Shown here: in pieces, positions 59,715 to 64,000 of the stretch
How the letters are laid out: each line of letters begins with the position of its first letter
How positions within the stretch are numbered: the stretch's first letter is position 1
NCBI RefSeq assembly: GCF_035978755.1
Contig: NZ_CP108414.1
Location: 7,564,001-7,628,000 of the forward strand
Reading direction: 5' to 3'
Length of the DNA stretch: 64,000 nucleotides
Origin: Streptomyces sp. NBC_01298
GTDB taxonomy: Bacteria > Actinomycetota > Actinomycetes > Streptomycetales > Streptomycetaceae
Position numbers and translations under genes: made by a program
The notes under the pieces: generated by a model
The model's input: the letters and a program-made list of their open reading frames with translations, nothing else
Told to the model about the DNA's origin: nothing
Database searches by the model: none

Positions 59715-60532
59715 CCGGCGCCGCCGACATCGAGCCTGGCTTGTACGACATCCCGGCCGAGCTGTACCACTCGGATCCGGTCCCCGGCGGCAGCCTCTCC
59801 GCCTCGGGCGCCAAGGTTCTCGCCGACTGCCCGGCCCGCTACGCCTACCTCCTCGACCACCCGCAGCCGTTCAAGCCGGCGTTCGAGTTCGGGACCGCAG
59901 CCCACACCGTGGTCCTGGGTGACGGGCCGAAGCTGGTCGTAGTGGAGGCCGAGCTCTGGAACACGACCGAGATCAAGGCCAAGGTCACCGCGATACGGCA
60001 GGCGGGCGGAATCCCGTTGAAGCAGGCCGCCTACCAGCAGATCTGCGACATGGCCGAAGTCCTGGCCGCGGACCCAGAAGCCTCAGAGATCCTCACCCCG
60101 GGCTCCGGAGTAGCCGAGCAGTCGATCTTCTGGACCGACGGTCAGATCTGGTGGCGGAGCCGCTTCGACTGGCTCCGCTCCGACCTGATCGCCGACTACA
60201 AGACCACGCAATCGATCCACCCGGACAAGCTCAGCAAGACCGTCCACGAGCTCCGCTACACGATCCAGGAGCACATCTACCGGCGCGGCGCCTACGAGCT
60301 CGGCCTGATCCCCGACGGCGGCGCCTTCAAGTTCATCTTCCAGGAGAAGCAGCCGCCGTACCTCGTCCAGGTGGCGGAGCTCGACCCGGTAGCCCGGTAC
60401 GCCGGCCTGCGAGACACGCACCTCGCAGCAGGCCGCTACCTGTACGGCCGCGAGACCGGCCACTGGCCCGCCTACAGCGAGACCTCCACCGTCATCGGGC
60501 TGCCGCCCTACATCGAGCGCCAGTACGCCTAG
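59711..60532 (+). CDS. PD-(D/E)XK nuclease, RecE/exonuclease VIII-like
   Basis: A 273-residue exonuclease-type protein, likely resecting double-stranded ends for phage recombination. It shows LSASGAKVLADCPARYAY, the conserved histidine His65 in FEFGTAAHTVVLG, the core acidic pair and lysine in LIADYKTTQS (Asp162, Lys164), and a downstream Gln186/Tyr190 helix (LRYTIQEHIYRRGAYE) as in RecB-type nucleases. Catalytic residues look intact. The GTG start overlaps the zinc-ribbon gene. It is followed eight bases later by the ATPase gene, a common partner. Confidence 0.8.
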   Translation: MTGAADIEPGLYDIPAELYHSDPVPGGSLSASGAKVLADCPARYAYLLDHPQPFKPAFEFGTAAHTVVLGDGPKLVVVEAELWNTTEIKAKVTAIRQAGGIPLKQAAYQQICDMAEVLAADPEASEILTPGSGVAEQSIFWTDGQIWWRSRFDWLRSDLIADYKTTQSIHPDKLSKTVHELRYTIQEHIYRRGAYELGLIPDGGAFKFIFQEKQPPYLVQVAELDPVARYAGLRDTHLAAGRYLYGRETGHWPAYSETSTVIGLPPYIERQYA

Positions 60533-60540
60533 GAGCCACC

Positions 60541-61512
60541 GTGTCTCAACTTCCCCCGCCCGTCCGAACCGGCCGGGCACCGCAGCAGCAGACCGACGAG
60601 TACGACGACGGCCCCTTCACGTTCCGGCCCGCCACCAAGGACGGCCACAAGGCCCGCCTGTCGATCCAGGGGCCGTCCGGATCGGGCAAGACCTACACCG
60701 GCCTCCAGATCTCCGACGGACTCGCCGAGGGCCGCCGCTTCGCGGTCATCGACACCGAGCGCGGAGCCGCCTCTCTCTACCTCGACGACATCAAGGCTCC
60801 GTTCGACACGCTACCGATGCACACCTACCACCCCGACAACCTGGTCAAGGCCCTGGCCGTCGCGGCTCATGCCGGCTACCCCGTCGTGATGGTCGACTCC
60901 CTCACCCACTTCTGGAAGGGAGCCGAGGGCACCCTCGACCAGGTCGAGAAGTTCGCCAAGGCCAAGTTCGGCGGCAACACGTTCGCAGGCTGGAAGCCCG
61001 CGGGCGAACTGCAGAACGACATGATCGAGGCGCTGATGGCCTACCCCGGCCACGTCGTCGCGACGATGCGCGCATCGGAGAAGTGGACCCTCGAACGAGG
61101 GAAGAAGGACCCGGTCAGCAAGGGGATCCAGGCCGAACAGCGCAAGGGCATCGAGTTCGAGTTCGGCGTCGCGGCCGAGATGGACAACGAGAACAACCTC
61201 TGGTTCATCAAGTCCCGCTGCCCCGCCTTCAGGGACGCCCGAATGAAGCGTCCGCACGGCGGCCGGGACATCGCCAAGCCGTACCTGGACTGGCTGCGGG
61301 CCGGCGCCAAGGAGATCGACACCAGCGCGTGGATCGACGCAGCCAGCGCCGCCGACGCCACCCCGGCCAGCCTGCTCGCTCTGTACCGCGAGGTCGAGGC
61401 CGCCAGCGCGCTCGCCACCCCGCTCATGCACCCCGAATCCGGCCAGCCGACCAGCCTCGGCGACTACATCCGGATGCGCGGCACCGCCCTGAAGGCCGCC
61501 GCTCAGCAGTAG
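60541..61512 (+). CDS. RecA-like ATPase, Sak4 type
   Basis: A 323-residue P-loop ATPase of the kind found in phage recombination modules. Walker A is GPSGSGKT (residues 44-51), Walker B is YPVVMVDSLTH (about 113-122), and a catalytic glutamate may lie in DTERGAASLYL. Sak4-like proteins bind single-stranded DNA and promote annealing, usually beside an exonuclease, which is the case here. The GTG at 60541 follows AGGAG at a good distance; the frame upstream is only a shadow of the nuclease gene. Confidence 0.8.
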   Translation: MSQLPPPVRTGRAPQQQTDEYDDGPFTFRPATKDGHKARLSIQGPSGSGKTYTGLQISDGLAEGRRFAVIDTERGAASLYLDDIKAPFDTLPMHTYHPDNLVKALAVAAHAGYPVVMVDSLTHFWKGAEGTLDQVEKFAKAKFGGNTFAGWKPAGELQNDMIEALMAYPGHVVATMRASEKWTLERGKKDPVSKGIQAEQRKGIEFEFGVAAEMDNENNLWFIKSRCPAFRDARMKRPHGGRDIAKPYLDWLRAGAKEIDTSAWIDAASAADATPASLLALYREVEAASALATPLMHPESGQPTSLGDYIRMRGTALKAAAQQ

Positions 61513-61520
61513 CACCACTC

Positions 61521-61551
61521 GGGCGGCTCTCGCCCGAAACGAGAGCCGCCC
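61521..61551. terminator. Hairpin after the Sak4-like gene
   Basis: GGGCGGCTCTCG and CGAGAGCCGCCC form a perfect 12-bp stem with a 7-nt loop, nine bases after the stop codon. Confidence 0.65.
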
Positions 61552-61585
61552 ACCCCAGTGAACCGCACGTGAGAGGACCACCGCC

Positions 61586-61954
61586 ATGACCCGTCGCCTC
61601 ACCGTCGCCGAACGCCACGCCTCCGCCAAGAAGGATCTCCTCCTCGAGGAGATAGCCGACCAGTCCTCGTGGGACCAGTTCCTCGTCGAGCAGGCCGTGT
61701 TCGCAGCCATCCGCGCCTACGGCACCACCTCCGCCAACGACCTCCGCGACCTGCTCCCCGAGTTGGGCCATGGCTTCCTCGGCGCCGCGATCAACGCGAT
61801 GCGGACCGGCGGCCTCATCCAGCACACCGGGCAGGTAGTCCCCTCCACGCTCGACAGCACCCACGGGCATCGGATCTCCGTCTGGCAGTTCACCGACAAG
61901 GGCATGGCAGTCGCGGTCAAGAGCGCCGCCGCACGGATGGAGCGGGCCGCATGA
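61586..61954 (+). CDS. Hypothetical phage protein, possible winged helix
   Basis: A 122-residue protein. The middle (QAVFAAIRAYGTTSANDLRDLLPELGHGFLGAAINAMRTGGLI) reads like a winged helix with a recognition helix and a following beta-hairpin (HRISVWQFTDKGM), so it may bind DNA. GAGAGGA lies upstream of the ATG. The next gene overlaps its stop (ATGA). Confidence 0.6.
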   Translation: MTRRLTVAERHASAKKDLLLEEIADQSSWDQFLVEQAVFAAIRAYGTTSANDLRDLLPELGHGFLGAAINAMRTGGLIQHTGQVVPSTLDSTHGHRISVWQFTDKGMAVAVKSAAARMERAA

Positions 61955-62229
61955 GCCCCGGCGACTGGGTGTGGGCCTGCATCGGCACAGCGTCCGGCCT
62001 GATCTTCCTCAGCTCCTACGGCTGGGACGTCTGGCACAAGCGCCACACCGACCGCCGCTTCCAGGCCACCGCCAAGCAGGCCGCCCGCGCACCCCGCGAC
62101 GAGGACGCCGTCCGCACCGACCTGGCCAAGGCCCGCGCCGCACTCGACCTCACCACCTGCCTCGCCATCTGGGACATCACCCCGCACGACATCCCCCACC
62201 AGACCCGCCGGACGGAGGAAGACCAGTGA
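61951..62229 (+). CDS. Hypothetical phage membrane protein
   Basis: A 92-residue protein with one N-terminal membrane helix (WVWACIGTASGLIFLSSYGW) followed by a basic, then acidic, cytosolic part. Translationally coupled on both sides. No family recognised. Confidence 0.55.
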   Translation: MSPGDWVWACIGTASGLIFLSSYGWDVWHKRHTDRRFQATAKQAARAPRDEDAVRTDLAKARAALDLTTCLAIWDITPHDIPHQTRRTEEDQ

Positions 62230-63191
62230 AACCCCTCGCCGACCACGGCACCACAGCTCGCGCCAAGGGCCGCCCCGCAACCGGGGTCAAGGGATGCCCC
62301 TGCGCTCCCTGCCGAACCGCCGAAGCCGTCTACGACAAGAAGCGCCGCGTCTTCAACGCCACCGGCCGCACCCTCATGGTCGACACCGCGCCCGTCGCAG
62401 TCCACCTCAAGGAGCTCTTCGACGCCGGGGCCGGCTGGAACCAGATCGCGGCAGCGGCCCAATCCTCCACCGCGACAGTCCACTCCATCCTCACCGGCCG
62501 AGTCACACAGTGCCGCCGAGTCACCGCCAGGAAGCTCCTCGCCGTCAAGGCCCAGGACGTCATTCCGGCCAAACGGCCCGTGAACGCCTGCGGCAGCATC
62601 CGCCGCATGCACGCGCTCCTCGCCCTGGGGCACACGAACAAGGCCATCACCATCGCCAGTGGCGTCGAACACTCGATGCTCAGCGACCTCATCAACGAAC
62701 GCCTCGCGATCGTCACCCGGCATGTGGCAGAGCGCATCGACCTCGGCTTCCGCACCCTCGCCGGACGACAGGGCACCTCAGCGCGAAGCATCAACCGGGC
62801 TCGCCGCAACAACTGGGCACCCGCAGCAGCCTGGGACGAAGAGAGCATCGACGACCCGGCAGCCCACCCCGAGTGGACGGGTCACTGCGGCACCGACCGC
62901 GGCTTCTGGACTCACCGCCTCCAGAAAATCCTGATGTGCCAGCCGTGCGAGCAGGCCCACTCCGACTGGAAGACGGCGCACGCGCACCTCGAGCCCCGAG
63001 CTCGGATCGCCGCGGCGCATCGGGCCCGCTGCGCCGCCTCCAACCGCGGCTCCGAGCTCGCCGAAGACGGACGCGAACTCCTCCGCCTCGGCTGCAGCCC
63101 CGACCAGGCCGCCGAACGGCTCGGCGTCACCCGTCAGCACCTACAGCAGGAACTCTGCCGCCACCCCGAGACTGCAAAGAAGGCCGCCTGA
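62226..63191 (+). CDS. Phage DNA-binding-like protein with two helix-turn-helix regions
   Basis: A 321-residue basic protein. It begins with a Cys-containing segment (GVKGCPCAPCRTAEAVYDKK). A first helix-turn-helix-like stretch is GWNQIAAAAQSSTATVHSILTG (about residues 68-89), a second is LGHTNKAITIASGVEHSMLSDLI, and a C-terminal one is LRLGCSPDQAAERLGVTRQHLQQEL. Similar proteins are common in actinophages without an assigned role. The GTG overlaps the preceding stop, and the methyltransferase gene begins in its own stop codon. Confidence 0.6.
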   Translation: MKPLADHGTTARAKGRPATGVKGCPCAPCRTAEAVYDKKRRVFNATGRTLMVDTAPVAVHLKELFDAGAGWNQIAAAAQSSTATVHSILTGRVTQCRRVTARKLLAVKAQDVIPAKRPVNACGSIRRMHALLALGHTNKAITIASGVEHSMLSDLINERLAIVTRHVAERIDLGFRTLAGRQGTSARSINRARRNNWAPAAAWDEESIDDPAAHPEWTGHCGTDRGFWTHRLQKILMCQPCEQAHSDWKTAHAHLEPRARIAAAHRARCAASNRGSELAEDGRELLRLGCSPDQAAERLGVTRQHLQQELCRHPETAKKAA

Positions 63192-64000
63192 TGTCCACCG
63201 GAGCCAACAAGAAGGCCCTCACCGCCACACACCGGCCGGCCACCAGGCGCCGCAACTTCCGCCACGACGACCTCATTGCCGTCGACCTGTTCTCTGGCTT
63301 CGGCGGCCTGACTCGTGGCATCGAGATGGCTGGGTTCACCACGATCATGGCCGCGAACCACAACAGCTACAAGGTCGAAGTCCACGAGGCGAACCACCCC
63401 GACGCCGAGCACTGGATCGCGGACCTGGTCGACCCTGAGGCGGCGGACTACCACTCCGCCCGCGACCTCCCGCCGGCCGACCTCCTTGTCGCTGGCGTGA
63501 GCTGCGTCAACCACTCCCAGGCCAACACCATCAAGGCCTACGAGCAAGGCGCGACGCTGTTCGACTACGACGACCCCGACTACGAAGCACGGGTCACCAA
63601 GTCCGAGCGGGACCGGGCCACCGCGAACTGCGTCCTTCACTACGCAGCCCAGCACCACCCGCGGCTGATCCTCGTCGAATGCACCACCGAACTCACCTCG
63701 TGGGGACCCGCAGTCCAGGGCCGCGCCAAGGTCGGAGACGGCACCACCTACCGGTGGTGGCTCAAGCAGTTCGACCTCCTCAACTACCGGCACAAGGTCC
63801 TGTACCTGAACTCGCAGTTCTTCGGCGTACCGCAGTCCCGCGACCGGCTGTACATCGCGTTCTGGGACAAGGCCCTGCCCGCCCCCGACCTCGAGCACCG
63901 GCCAGCCTCGCACTGCCAGCACTGCGACAAGGACGTCGAGGCCGTCTGGACGTGGCGCACCGGGGTCCCCCCGACCGGATCGGTCCGCTACGGCAAGCAG
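63191..64000 (+). CDS. C5-cytosine DNA methyltransferase, 5' part
   Basis: The first 270 residues are present; the 3' end is outside the window. The SAM-binding motif I is AVDLFSGFGGLTRGIEMAG (residues 30-48). Motif VI holds Glu163 (LVECTTEL in place of ENV). Motif VIII is FFGVPQSRDRLYIAFW with QxRxR at 215-219. The catalytic motif IV, normally Pro-Cys-Gln, reads AGVSCVNHSQAN with Cys105, so the Cys is kept but its neighbours are changed. A CxxC pair (CQHC) near residue 245 starts a possible zinc site. It probably protects or marks phage DNA. Coupled to the previous gene by TGATG. Confidence 0.85.
   Translation, partial: MSTGANKKALTATHRPATRRRNFRHDDLIAVDLFSGFGGLTRGIEMAGFTTIMAANHNSYKVEVHEANHPDAEHWIADLVDPEAADYHSARDLPPADLLVAGVSCVNHSQANTIKAYEQGATLFDYDDPDYEARVTKSERDRATANCVLHYAAQHHPRLILVECTTELTSWGPAVQGRAKVGDGTTYRWWLKQFDLLNYRHKVLYLNSQFFGVPQSRDRLYIAFWDKALPAPDLEHRPASHCQHCDKDVEAVWTWRTGVPPTGSVRYGKQ

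Overview
The window is chromosomal DNA from a high-GC actinomycete, almost certainly a Streptomyces. The signs are extreme third-position GC, frequent GTG starts, ATGA and GTGA start/stop overlaps, typical Streptomyces gene families (DUF397 with an XRE/DUF5753 regulator and an RsbW-like ATPase, ROK and GntR regulators, MurT/GatD, a urease operon without ureE), and GC-rich intergenic repeats between convergent genes. No rRNA, tRNA or CRISPR array was recognised.

Layout of the host part. 1-2.9 kb: the 3' end of a YigZ/IMPACT gene, then a decayed RHS/YD-repeat locus on the minus strand whose C-terminal tip is followed by a small membrane-protein frame. 3-7.2 kb: sbcD-sbcC. 7.2-16.1 kb: DUF885 protein, Lrp regulator divergent from a PLP trans-sulfuration enzyme, a membrane-anchored ACT-GNAT acetyltransferase, a Tat-exported PhoD phosphatase, an alpha/beta hydrolase, and a GntR/UTRA regulator with a DasR-like operator over its promoter. 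16.6-21.6 kb: ROK regulator and a two-component pair divergent from an ABC-2 exporter. 21.7-23.7 kb: HAD hydrolase abutting an IS5-type remnant and an immunity-like gene fragment, then a VOC protein. 23.7-29.1 kb: mug, purB, SGNH hydrolase, two CorC-type CBS membrane proteins. 29.5-35.7 kb: GNAT, DMT transporter and the biotin cluster (bioB-bioA-bioD divergent from bioF). 35.7-38 kb: DUF397, XRE and ATPase genes, a 25-bp tandem repeat, a VOC protein. 38.3-43 kb: ureABCFGD with a GlnR-like box upstream. 43.2-53.2 kb: S33 peptidase, PlsC acyltransferase, CtaG, PfkA, GatD/MurT, peptide deformylase, and a TetR regulator divergent from an acyl-CoA dehydrogenase whose promoter carries two TetR-like palindromes.

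From about 53.2 kb to the window end lies the early region of an integrated prophage: tyrosine integrase, XRE repressor, divergent Cro-like and excisionase-like genes behind a repeat-bearing intergenic region, a chain of small translationally coupled genes, then a replication and recombination module (two-domain sliding-clamp-like protein, RecE-type PD-(D/E)XK nuclease, Sak4/RecA-like ATPase) and a C5-cytosine methyltransferase with an atypical catalytic motif that runs off the edge. The right attachment site is outside the window.

The most interesting items are the methyltransferase with Ser-Cys-Val in place of the usual Pro-Cys-Gln, the short clamp-like protein, the RHS tip with a possible immunity partner, the GlnR-like box before urease, and the paired TetR-type palindromes. 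Family names come from reading the translated sequence and remembered motifs; no search was run.
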